From an uncultured Alphaproteobacteria bacterium (GTDB lineage: Bacteria; Pseudomonadota; Alphaproteobacteria; Rhizobiales; Pleomorphomonadaceae), in assembly GCA_937900425.1 (NCBI GenBank), contig CALCDT010000195.1:1-16863 (forward strand): 16,863 nucleotides of DNA, in the 5' to 3' direction. Every line of letters begins with the position of its first letter. Within the stretch, counting starts at the first letter, position 1. Below are positions 1-7,629 of the stretch, in pieces. The notes under the pieces are model-generated. The model was given only the letters and a program-made list of their open reading frames with translations, was not told the origin of the DNA and did no database searches. The translations under genes were made by a program, and so were the position numbers.

Positions 1-1332
1 CAGATCGTCGGCCTCGGCCTGGGCGCCGCGCGCCGTGGCCGGCGCCTTCGGCGGGCTCGCCGGCTCGGCGTGGACGGCGACCGCCGGGACCGTGACGAGG
101 TCGCGCTCGGGCCAGCGCAGCGCCGTCAGCGCACCGCCGAAGACGCAGCCGGTGTCGATGCACAGCGTGTTGTTGACCCATTCCGCCGAGACCACAGGCG
201 TGTGCCCGTAGACGACGGCGGTCCGGCCACGGTAGTGGGCGGCCCAGTCGAGGCGGACCGGAAGACCGAAATCGTCGATCTCGCCGGACGTCTCGCCGTA
301 GAGCGCAAAGCTGCGCACTTCACTCGAGCCGCGGCCGATCATCTCTTCCTTGAGGCCGGCGTGGGCGACCGCGAGCCGGCCGCCGTCGAGCCAGTAATGG
401 CTCCTGAGATCGCCGAGGAAGACCTTCGCCTGCTCGCGAAACGCGGCCGTCTCGGCGCCGAGCTGATCGATCGACGCCTGCAATCCATGGTTCGTCGCAA
501 CCTTTCGCCCGTCCATCCAGCGAAGGAGCTTCTGGTCGTGGTTCCCCTGGACGACGTAGCCGATGCCGGCGCCGACCGCCGCCATCGCCAGCCTCAGCAC
601 GCCCGGCGTGTCCGGCCCGCGGTCGACGAGGTCGCCGACGAAGACCAGCTTGTGGCCATGCGGCGCCGCGACCGCGACGCTTTCGCCCGTGCCGGTGACG
701 ACGTAGCCGAGACGGCCGAGCAGGCAGCGCAGCTCTTCGGCGCAGCCGTGCACGTCGCCGATGATGTCGAACGGACCGGCGTCGTCGCGCTTGTCCGTCC
801 ACATCGGCCGGCGTTCGATCCGCGCCGTCTCGATCGCCTCCGGCGAGGACAGTTTCCAGACCTGCCGGAAGCCTTCTCGGCCGAGGCCGCCGAGGCCCCG
901 CCGGATCTCCTCGATCATCCGCCGGGGCACGCCCTCCCCGACGGTCCGGTCGGGGCGCGCGGCGTTGCGGGCGACGCAGACGTCGAGACCGGGATCGATC
1001 ACGATCGCCACCGGAAGCGCGTGCCAGCGCCGCGCCAGCGCCACCCACGCCCTGCGGTCGGCGGCGCGGACGTTGGTCGCGTCGATCACCGTCAGGCGCC
1101 GGTGCTTCAGCCGTTTCTCGGCGATGGCGGCGACGAGTTCGAAGGCGTCGCCGGAAACGGACTGGTCGTTGTCGTCGTCGCTGACGAGACCGCGGCAGCG
1201 GTCGGAGGAGATCACTTCGGTCGGCAGAAACCGGCGGGCGGCGAAGGTCGACTTGCCCGAACCGGTGGCGCCGATCAGCACGACGAGACAGAAATCGGGA
1301 ATTTCGAGCGATGTCGCGGCGGCATCGGTCAT
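1..1332 (-). CDS. pnkp: Polynucleotide kinase-phosphatase Pnkp (5' part; C-terminal ligase outside window)
   Basis: This gene encodes bacterial Pnkp, which heals broken RNA ends: it phosphorylates the 5'-OH, removes the 2',3'-cyclic phosphate and, through a C-terminal ligase, seals the ends. The 444 codons visible here contain a P-loop GATGSGKST at residues 21-29 (kinase). A calcineurin-type metallophosphatase follows, with GDVHG (192-196), GDLVDRGP (233-240), GNHD (263-266) and a GHTP motif near 374. The family is usually about 850 residues, so the adenylyltransferase/ligase half must lie beyond position 1. The start at 1332 gives the family-like N-terminus MTDAAATSLEIPDF, has GGGAG about 10 nt upstream, and overlaps the hen1 stop by 4 bp (ATGA), which implies translational coupling. 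Domain motifs and order are seen directly; the repair role is family knowledge. I am very sure of the identity. Confidence 0.95.
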   Translation of the reverse strand, partial: MTDAAATSLEIPDFCLVVLIGATGSGKSTFAARRFLPTEVISSDRCRGLVSDDDNDQSVSGDAFELVAAIAEKRLKHRRLTVIDATNVRAADRRAWVALARRWHALPVAIVIDPGLDVCVARNAARPDRTVGEGVPRRMIEEIRRGLGGLGREGFRQVWKLSSPEAIETARIERRPMWTDKRDDAGPFDIIGDVHGCAEELRCLLGRLGYVVTGTGESVAVAAPHGHKLVFVGDLVDRGPDTPGVLRLAMAAVGAGIGYVVQGNHDQKLLRWMDGRKVATNHGLQASIDQLGAETAAFREQAKVFLGDLRSHYWLDGGRLAVAHAGLKEEMIGRGSSEVRSFALYGETSGEIDDFGLPVRLDWAAHYRGRTAVVYGHTPVVSAEWVNNTLCIDTGCVFGGALTALRWPERDLVTVPAVAVHAEPASPPKAPATARGAQAEADDL

Positions 1333-2717
1333 CGGGTGAACACTCCCACCTGCGTGACCGGGCCGTGGAGCGGGTGATCCTCGCCGATGCCCGAGAGGGC
1401 GACGTCGTAGCCGTGGCTCGCCGCGACGTTCTCGGCCCAGTCGCGGAATTCCGCTCTCGTCCATTCGAACCGATGATCGGGATGGCGGAAGCTCGCCGCC
1501 GGAAGGGTTTCGAAGAGCGCGTTGTATTCGGCGTTCGGCGTCGTCACGACGACGGTCTTCGGCCGCGCCGCCGCGAAGACGACGGAGACCAGCGCCGGCA
1601 GCCGGTCGGCGTCGAGATGCTCGATCACCTCGACGAGCGCCGCCGCGTCGACGCCGGACCAGCGCGCGTCGCGATAGGTCAGCGCTCCGTGCAGCAGGTG
1701 CACCCGCTCCCGCCACGGGCCGGCGGTCCGGTCGCGGTCGAAGCGCTCCGCCGCCCGCTCCAGCTCACGGATCGAGACGTCGACGCCGATCAGCCGCTCG
1801 ATGGATTTCTCCCGCATCAGGCGCTGCAGCAGCCGCCCCTCGCCGCAGCCGAGGTCGGCGATGCTGCGGGCACCACGTGCCTTCAGGATGTCGGCGACGG
1901 CGTCGAGCCGGCGATCGTGCAGCCGCAGCGGCGCTTCGAGGGCCGCCTCCCGAGGAGGAGCCGCGGGCGTGGAGACCGGAGCCGCTCCGGTCTCGTCTTC
2001 CGCCTCCGTCTCCGGCGCCAGACGAACGAGGGCCGCCCGGGCGAGGCTGCGCCGGTTCTTGAGATAGCGCCTGGCGATCGTCTCGCGCTCCGGATGGCCG
2101 GAGAGCCAGCTGCCGCCTCTGGCGACGAGCTTCTCGACCTCCTCCTCTCCCACCCAGTAGTGCTTCCCGGTGTCGAGCGCCGGGATCAGCACGTAGAGAT
2201 GGGCGAGCGCATCGGCGAGGCGAAGCGCGCCGCGAAGGCGCAACTCGACATAGCGCGACGGGCCATTCTCGCCGTCGACCCGCGTGAGCGTGACCGACCA
2301 GCCGATCGGCGCGAACAGGCGATCGACCAGCCCGTCGTCCGGCGCCGGCAGCGGCGCCACGACGATCTCGAGCGGGATCGCGGTCGCGGCGAGGTCGGGC
2401 CGGTCGCGGCTCGTGCCGGCCATCGCCGTGCGATAGGCGCGGTTGATCGCCACCGAAAGGAAGGACGAGGCCGCATAGGGGCGGTCGTTGACATACTGGT
2501 CGACCACGCCGTCGGCGGCCCCGCGCCCGCGCACGAGGGTCACCGGGTCGACGTCCAGCACCAGAACGGCCTCGCAGCGCGCCGCGTCGGCCTCGGGGAA
2601 GACGACGGTGGCGCGGCCGAAGGCGAGGTCGAACCCGTGCACCCGGTCCGGATGCTTCATCAGCAGGTAACCGAGGTCGGTGGCCGGGCGGTGGGTCGTG
2701 GCGATGGACAGGAACAT
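1329..2717 (-). CDS. hen1: 3'-terminal RNA ribose 2'-O-methyltransferase Hen1
   Basis: Bacterial Hen1 methylates the 2'-OH at the 3' end of a cleaved RNA before Pnkp seals it, so the repaired site resists a second cut by a ribotoxin. The protein has 462 residues. The N-terminal half (about 1-235) carries the Hen1-specific segment beginning SIATTHRPATDLGYLL. After a Pro/Ala/Glu-rich linker (about 236-260) comes a SAM methyltransferase with DLGCGEG (288-294), the metal-site motif EVIEH (363-367) and RHPDHRFEWT (411-420), whose histidines complete the site. The frame is open upstream to 2801, but I chose ATG 2717 because family members begin almost exactly there; the SD before it is weak (GCGGA). 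A poor promoter candidate (TTGCCA-N18-TAATGA, 2798-2827) lies upstream. The gene overlaps pnkp by 4 bp, the usual hen1-pnkp order. Confidence 0.93.
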   Translation of the reverse strand: MFLSIATTHRPATDLGYLLMKHPDRVHGFDLAFGRATVVFPEADAARCEAVLVLDVDPVTLVRGRGAADGVVDQYVNDRPYAASSFLSVAINRAYRTAMAGTSRDRPDLAATAIPLEIVVAPLPAPDDGLVDRLFAPIGWSVTLTRVDGENGPSRYVELRLRGALRLADALAHLYVLIPALDTGKHYWVGEEEVEKLVARGGSWLSGHPERETIARRYLKNRRSLARAALVRLAPETEAEDETGAAPVSTPAAPPREAALEAPLRLHDRRLDAVADILKARGARSIADLGCGEGRLLQRLMREKSIERLIGVDVSIRELERAAERFDRDRTAGPWRERVHLLHGALTYRDARWSGVDAAALVEVIEHLDADRLPALVSVVFAAARPKTVVVTTPNAEYNALFETLPAASFRHPDHRFEWTRAEFRDWAENVAASHGYDVALSGIGEDHPLHGPVTQVGVFTR

Positions 2718-2900
2718 GGCGTCCGCGGCGGAAACGAAGGGGCCGGCGCAACGGGCGCAACCACGGCGCCCGGCCCGCCACCCATGGGTGAGGTGCATCA
2801 TTAGCCATCGGAGCGGTCGTCTGGCAATCCCGTCCGGTCGTCGCGCGCGATCGGCACGAACGGGCGTTGGCCGGTGCCTTTCAGCCCGCGACGCCGCCCC

Positions 2901-5396
2901 CTAAAGCCCCAGCGCCTCCGTCGCGAGGCCCCGCTTCTCGGCGCTGTCCTTCACGGCCGCGCGCAGGGTCTCGTTCTTCTGGAGCAGGCGGCGGAAGCGC
3001 GGTTCGTCGAGGACGAGCAGGGTGGTGTGGCTGATGGCGGTGATGTGGGTGCGCCGGGTCTGGCGGCTCAGCAGCGACAGCTGGCCGAACATCTCGCCGC
3101 GGCCGAGCTTGTGGCGCTGGCCGGCGATCTCGACCTCGACCGCACCGGAGGCGATGAAGCAGACCTCGCGCGGCACCTCGCCCTTGCGCATCAGCACGTC
3201 GCCGGGCTGGACGTAGCGCGCCTGCAGCGCCCGGGCCAGCCGGTCGCGGCCGTCCTCGTCCATCTCGGCGAACAGCGGGAACTGGCGCACCAGCTCGGAC
3301 TTCTGCACGGCGAGGTCGAGCGCGGGCCGCTCCTCGGCGCGCTTGCGCTTGCCGGCGAGCTCCTGCTTCAGCGTCGTGTGCAGCTCGCGCCCGATCAGGC
3401 CGTCCTCGTAGAGCACGTCGTATTCGCGTTCCTCCAGCCGCAGCGAGGTGCGACGGATGAAGCGGCGCTCGATCTCCTCGGCGTAGCCCGGATACTGCAG
3501 GCGCAGGCCGTCGAGCGCCGATCGGGTCTCGTCCTCGCGCCGCTTCAGCAGCTCGTGCAGCAGTTCGGCGACCCGGCGGCCGTGGATGCGGCGGATCTTG
3601 CCGTCGATGTAGCCGTGGAGATCGGTGAGGATCAGCCGCTGGTTGAGCAGGATCTCGAAGCGGTCGGCCGTCATCCGCGACAGCGGGCCCGAGATCCGCA
3701 ACCGGTTGTGCAGGAAGATCGCGAAGCGGTACCACGGCCCCTGGGCGAGGCTCATGCGGCCGGCCGAGCGATACTGGTCGCGCCCGCCCGCCCGGGTGCG
3801 CTCGATCAGCCGGTCGGCGTCCGACAGCATCTGCTCGGCGAGCCGGGCCGAGACCAGCTGCTCGCGGAAAGTGTCGAGGATCATGTCGCGCTCGCGGCCG
3901 GCCAGCGCGACGAGGCCGAGGGTGATGCGGTCGCGGTCGGGGATCTCGTCGGCCCCTTCGGCCTTCTCCATCGCCCGGTTGAGCCGCTCGCCGAAGCGCT
4001 TGGCCTCGCTGCGGACGATCTCGCGAGTGAGTTCGTGGCGCTTGGCGTTCTCCGCCACCTCCTGGCGCACGTTCTCGAGCGCCACCGCGATCACCTGGTT
4101 GGAGAGCGCGCGGTCGAGCCGGCCGAGCCTGTCGAGGCCGAGCAGCGAGATGATCCAGCGCAGCGTCGTTCCCTGGACCAGCAGCGTGAACAGCGTGAAG
4201 CCGGTGGCGAGGATGCCGACCTCGCGCTTGATCTCCAGCGGCACGCGGAAATTCTCGGTCACGGCCAGCGCCAGCGCCAGCGTCACCGCCCCGCGCAGGC
4301 CACCCCAGAGGATCGCCACCCGATAGGGCCGGTCGACCCGCGGCGACAGCTTCAGCGCGGTCAGCACCGGCAGCACGAAGTAGAGCATGAACAGCCGCGC
4401 CACCGTCGCCGCGGCGACGACGACGCCGACCAGCAGCACGTGGCGCCATTCGGCCTCGCCGAGCAGCCGCGGCACCAGGAAGGCGGCGAGCAGGAAGATC
4501 AGCGCCCCGGCCCAGTGCGCCAGCACGTCCCAGACCTCGCGCAGGTTGGCCCAGTGGCCGGGCGCCAGCCGCCCCGGGCCGACGTAGTTGAGCGTCATCC
4601 CCGCCATCACCACGGCGATCACGCCCGAGACGCCGAGCACCCGGTCGGCGACGAGATAGGTGACGTAGGGCAGCGCCACGCTCAGCGAGATCTGGGCGAG
4701 CGGGAAGCGGCCGAGCCAGCCGAACAGCGCGGTGCAGATCCGCGCGAACACCCACCCCGTCGCGAGGCCGCCGAAGATCAGCACCGGGAATCCGACCAGC
4801 GCGTCGCGCCAGGTCGGGTTCGGCACCCCGAGCATGACGAAGGTCAGGAAGAAGCCGAACAGCGCGATGGCGGCGGCGTCGTTGAGCAGGCTCTCGCCCT
4901 CGACGATCCGCGTCAGCCGCTGCGGCGCGGCGATGCTGCGGAAGATCGAGACCACCGCCGAGGGGTCGGTGGTGGCGACGATGGCACCGAGCATCAGGCA
5001 GGCCATCAGCGGCAGCGCGGTGAAGGGCGTCAGCGCGAAGCCGATCGCGAAGGTCGCCACCACGACCGCGAGGACGGCCATGACCAGGATCGGCACCCAG
5101 TCGTCGATCATCCGCCTGAGGTTGAGCCCGAGCGAGACCTGGAACAGCAGCGTCGGCAGCAGGACGTAGAGGAAGACGCTGGCGCGGATGTGGAACTCGA
5201 AGGCCTCGAACTCCAGCGGCAGGCCGAAGACGTTGCGGCCGTTGTCGGCCAGGAACACCGCCCCGGCGCCGAGCAGCGTGCCCACGATCGCCAGCACCAC
5301 CGTGTAGGGCAGCCGGGTGCGATCGGCGAGCGGCTCGCTCAGGGAGATGACGACGAAGAGCGCGGCGACGGCGCCGACGAGCGAGATGACATCCAT
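2901..5396 (-). CDS. CPA1-family Na+/H+ antiporter with C-terminal cyclic-nucleotide-binding-like domain
   Basis: This is an inner-membrane cation/proton antiporter of 831 residues. Residues 1 to about 425 are a run of hydrophobic segments with CPA1 signatures: TTDPSAVVSIF (142-152), EGESLLNDAAA (166-176, with the Asn-Asp pair at 172-173) and GGLRGAVTLALAL (365-377). A charged, helical cytosolic region (about 430-700) follows. Residues 705-810 form a cNMP-binding fold, with PGDVLMRKGE (731-740), CFIASGAVEVE (746-756) and the phosphate-binding cassette GEMFGQLSLL (767-776) to R782-T783. The cassette has Gln772 where nucleotide-binding members usually have Glu, while the Arg is kept. The ion specificity and ligand cannot be read from the sequence. 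The ATG at 5396 has no good SD. The gene is divergent from the SLC13 permease and lies 183 bp upstream of hen1 on the same strand. Confidence 0.9.
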   Translation of the reverse strand: MDVISLVGAVAALFVVISLSEPLADRTRLPYTVVLAIVGTLLGAGAVFLADNGRNVFGLPLEFEAFEFHIRASVFLYVLLPTLLFQVSLGLNLRRMIDDWVPILVMAVLAVVVATFAIGFALTPFTALPLMACLMLGAIVATTDPSAVVSIFRSIAAPQRLTRIVEGESLLNDAAAIALFGFFLTFVMLGVPNPTWRDALVGFPVLIFGGLATGWVFARICTALFGWLGRFPLAQISLSVALPYVTYLVADRVLGVSGVIAVVMAGMTLNYVGPGRLAPGHWANLREVWDVLAHWAGALIFLLAAFLVPRLLGEAEWRHVLLVGVVVAAATVARLFMLYFVLPVLTALKLSPRVDRPYRVAILWGGLRGAVTLALALAVTENFRVPLEIKREVGILATGFTLFTLLVQGTTLRWIISLLGLDRLGRLDRALSNQVIAVALENVRQEVAENAKRHELTREIVRSEAKRFGERLNRAMEKAEGADEIPDRDRITLGLVALAGRERDMILDTFREQLVSARLAEQMLSDADRLIERTRAGGRDQYRSAGRMSLAQGPWYRFAIFLHNRLRISGPLSRMTADRFEILLNQRLILTDLHGYIDGKIRRIHGRRVAELLHELLKRREDETRSALDGLRLQYPGYAEEIERRFIRRTSLRLEEREYDVLYEDGLIGRELHTTLKQELAGKRKRAEERPALDLAVQKSELVRQFPLFAEMDEDGRDRLARALQARYVQPGDVLMRKGEVPREVCFIASGAVEVEIAGQRHKLGRGEMFGQLSLLSRQTRRTHITAISHTTLLVLDEPRFRRLLQKNETLRAAVKDSAEKRGLATEALGL

Positions 5397-5455
5397 GACA
5401 GGGCCGATGGCCGCCGGCGCGGCGGTGAGGGTGAAACGGTCGGCAGACCATACGG

Positions 5456-5484
5456 GTAATGCAGGCTGGGAGCCGGCCCGTCAA
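5456..5484 (-). promoter_or_regulatory. Candidate sigma-70 promoter of the CPA1 antiporter gene
   Basis: On the minus strand, TTGACG (5479-5484) is followed by a 17-bp spacer and CATTAC (5456-5461). The -35 box is near-perfect; the -10 box matches TATAAT at only three of six positions, which is common in alphaproteobacteria. The predicted transcript would start about 50 nt before the ATG at 5396. This is inferred from sequence alone. Confidence 0.4.
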
Positions 5485-5766
5485 TCCACCATGCCGCGCC
5501 TTTCCGTGCAGGGTCTTGATCCGCCATGGCAATCCGGCGGAATTGCGACCCTCCCGCGCCGCGGGGGCCGCCATCGCCCCCCGTCTCCGCACCCGCACGC
5601 CTTTTTCGCGGCGAACGGGGATGCCATGGTGCGCCGGCACCGACCGAAACGCGCTCGAGACGATCCCATGCCGATGCCCGATCCCCGCCCCGCCGCCCGC
5701 CCGCGGGTCCCCATCCCTGCCCTCTCCGTCCCGGCTCCGGCGCCCGAACGCCGGGCGGCCTGAGCG
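5485..5766. other. Rest of the divergent intergenic region
   Basis: Together with the promoter candidate, this 370-bp stretch (5397-5766) separates the divergent antiporter and permease genes. I see no convincing gene in it. The open frames crossing it are Arg/Pro-rich and have no recognisable domain. The part nearest the permease is pyrimidine-rich and ends in a GC hairpin. No clear plus-strand promoter was found; TTGATC at 5516-5521 lacks a convincing -10 partner. Confidence 0.5.
5741..5757 (+). promoter_or_regulatory. GC hairpin directly before the SLC13 permease start
   Basis: CGCCCG (5741-5746) and CGGGCG (5752-5757) are perfect 6-bp arms around a 5-nt loop, ending 9 nt before the ATG at 5767. 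No purine-rich SD is visible between the hairpin and the start. The structure would occupy the ribosome-binding region of the transcript. Whether it regulates translation is inference, and short GC hairpins are frequent in DNA of this composition. Confidence 0.3.
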
Positions 5767-7599
5767 ATGTCTCCGCTCGTCCTCGTTCTCGCCCTGCTCG
5801 TCGCCGCGATCGTGATGTTCGCCCTCGACCGGCCGCGGATGGACGTCGTCGCCGTCATCATGATGGCCGCCCTGCCGCTGACCGGGGTCGTCGACGCCGG
5901 CGAGGCGCTGGCCGGCCTGTCCGATCCCTCGATCGTGCTGATCGCCGCGCTCTTCGTCATCGGCGAGGGCCTGGTGCGGACCGGCGTCGCCCAGCGGCTC
6001 GGCGACTGGCTGACGGCGCGGGCCGGCGCCAGCGAGGCCCGGCTCGTCGTCCTGCTGATGGTGATCGTCGCCGGCGTCGGCTCCTTCATGTCGTCGACCG
6101 GCGTCGTCGCGATCTTCATTCCCATCGTCCTGCGCATCGCCCGCAACGCCCGCATCCCGGCCGGCCGGCTGATGATGCCCCTGTCGATGGCAGCGCTGAT
6201 CAGCGGAATGATGACGCTGGTCGGCACGGCGCCGAACCTCGTGGTGCAATCGGAGCTGGTTCGCCAGGGGCACGAGGGCTTCGGCTTCTTCGCCTTCACG
6301 CCCTTCGGTGTGCCGATCCTGATCCTCGCCATCCTCTACATGCTGGTCGCCCGCCGCTTTCTCGTCCGCGGACCGGCGCCGGAGCCGCCGGCACGGGCGG
6401 CCCTCGCCGGATGGGTCGCCGACTACGGGCTGGCCGGCCGCGAGCACCGGTTGCAGGTCCGGCCCGGCTCGCCGCTCTGCGGCCGGCGGCTCGACACGCT
6501 CGACCTGCGCGCCGGGGCCGGCGTCAACATCCTCGCCATCGAGCGGCACGGCCGCTTCGCCGGCACGCTGATCCAGCCCCGGGCCGAGACGGTGCTGGAG
6601 GCCGGCGACGTCCTGCTGATCGACCGGCGGCGGCCGGCGGGCGGGGCCGGTCCCGACTTCGCGGCCTTCGTCCGCGACCACGATCTTCTCGCGCTGCCCG
6701 TCACCGGCCGCTGGTTCACCGACGCGGCCGCCGACATCGGCATGGCCGAGCTCATCGTGCCGCCGACGTCGCGGCTGATCGGCATGACGCTGACAGGGGC
6801 GCGGTTCCGCACCACCTACGGCCTGTCGGTGATCGGCATCCGGCACGGCACCCGCCCCGTCGCCGAGGCGGTGATCGACGAGCCGCTGCGGGCGGGCGAC
6901 ACCCTGCTCGCCGCCGGCCCCTGGCAGGCCATCCGCAAGCTCGCCGGCGAGCGGCGCGACCTCGTCCTGCTCGATCTGCCGGCCGAATTCGACGAGGCGG
7001 TTCCCGCCCGGCGCCGGGCTCCGGCGGCGATCGGCGTGCTGGCGCTGGTGGTCGCGGCGATGGTCGCCGGCGTCCTGCCGAACGTCCAGGCCGCCCTGAT
7101 CGGCTGCCTGCTCCTCGGGCTGTTCGGCTGCATCGACATGGCCGGCGCCTACCGGGCGATCCACTGGCCGAGCCTGATCCTGATCGTCGGCATGCTGCCG
7201 TTCTCGCTGGCACTGCAGCGGACCGGCGGCGTCGACATGGCGGCGGAGGGGCTGCTGGCGATGCTCGGCGACGCCTCGCCCCGGCTGGTGCTGGCGGCGA
7301 TCTTCGTGGCCACCGCCCTGCTCAGCGTCTTCGTCTCCAACACCGCGACGGCCGTGCTGATGGCACCGGTGGCGCTGGCGGTCGCAGAGGCGCTCGGCGC
7401 CTCGCCCCATCCCTTCGCGATGGCCGTCGCCCTCGCCGCCTCGACCGCCTTCATGACGCCGGTGTCCTCGCCGGTGAACACGCTGGTGGTCGGTCCGGGC
7501 GGCTATCGCTTCACCGACTTCCTGCGGATCGGCGCTCCCTTCGCCCTCGTCGCCCTGCTCACCTCGGTCACGCTGGTGCCGCTCGTCCTGCCCTTCTGA
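5767..7599 (+). CDS. SLC13/DASS-family permease with two RCK_C (TrkA-C) domains
   Basis: This inner-membrane anion or dicarboxylate transporter of the SLC13/ion-transporter superfamily has 610 residues. Two membrane blocks (about 1-200 and 418-610) are internally related, each with an SNT-like substrate motif: SSTGVVAIF at 109-117 and SNTATAVLMAP at 524-534. Between them lie two cytosolic RCK_C-like modules, about 225-287 (GDVLLIDRRR at 280-289) and about 326-394 (AGDTLLAAGP at 376-385). In such transporters the modules are thought to sense a ligand. The substrate cannot be named; sulfate, citrate/dicarboxylates or other anions are all possible. An in-frame TGA at 5761-5763 makes ATG 5767 the first plausible start. 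There is no clear SD. This is the only convincing plus-strand gene in the window, and it converges on iolE. Confidence 0.92.
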   Translation: MSPLVLVLALLVAAIVMFALDRPRMDVVAVIMMAALPLTGVVDAGEALAGLSDPSIVLIAALFVIGEGLVRTGVAQRLGDWLTARAGASEARLVVLLMVIVAGVGSFMSSTGVVAIFIPIVLRIARNARIPAGRLMMPLSMAALISGMMTLVGTAPNLVVQSELVRQGHEGFGFFAFTPFGVPILILAILYMLVARRFLVRGPAPEPPARAALAGWVADYGLAGREHRLQVRPGSPLCGRRLDTLDLRAGAGVNILAIERHGRFAGTLIQPRAETVLEAGDVLLIDRRRPAGGAGPDFAAFVRDHDLLALPVTGRWFTDAAADIGMAELIVPPTSRLIGMTLTGARFRTTYGLSVIGIRHGTRPVAEAVIDEPLRAGDTLLAAGPWQAIRKLAGERRDLVLLDLPAEFDEAVPARRRAPAAIGVLALVVAAMVAGVLPNVQAALIGCLLLGLFGCIDMAGAYRAIHWPSLILIVGMLPFSLALQRTGGVDMAAEGLLAMLGDASPRLVLAAIFVATALLSVFVSNTATAVLMAPVALAVAEALGASPHPFAMAVALAASTAFMTPVSSPVNTLVVGPGGYRFTDFLRIGAPFALVALLTSVTLVPLVLPF

Positions 7600-7607
7600 C
7601 CGTCGGC

Positions 7608-7627
7608 GCCGGCCGCGTCCGGCCGGC
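7608..7627. terminator. Hairpin between convergent genes, possible bidirectional terminator
   Basis: GCCGGCC (7608-7614) and GGCCGGC (7621-7627) form a perfect 7-bp all-GC stem with a 6-nt loop. It fills most of the 30-bp gap between the permease stop (7597-7599) and the iolE stop (7630-7632). There is no U-tract on either strand, so it is not a textbook intrinsic terminator; the position is the main argument. Confidence 0.4.
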
Positions 7628-7629
7628 CG

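Noticed and set aside
70..1377. Open frame of 435 codons on the plus strand over pnkp
   Set aside because: It is antisense to clear kinase and phosphatase motifs, and its composition is typical of a shadow frame.
2798..2827. Promoter-like TTGCCA-N18-TAATGA before hen1 (minus strand)
   Set aside because: The spacer is long and the -10 match is weak. It is mentioned with hen1 but not strong enough to list as a feature.
2874..5459. Open frame of 861 codons on the plus strand
   Set aside because: It lies antisense over the whole CPA1 antiporter gene, with Gln/Glu/Arg/His-rich low-complexity translation and no domain.
2881..7410. Open frame of 1509 codons on the minus strand
   Set aside because: It is out of frame with the CPA1 gene and antisense to the SLC13 gene. 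The product is dominated by Arg, Gly, His, Asp and Pro with no domain, while both real genes show full family motifs. It arises from the scarcity of stop codons at high GC.
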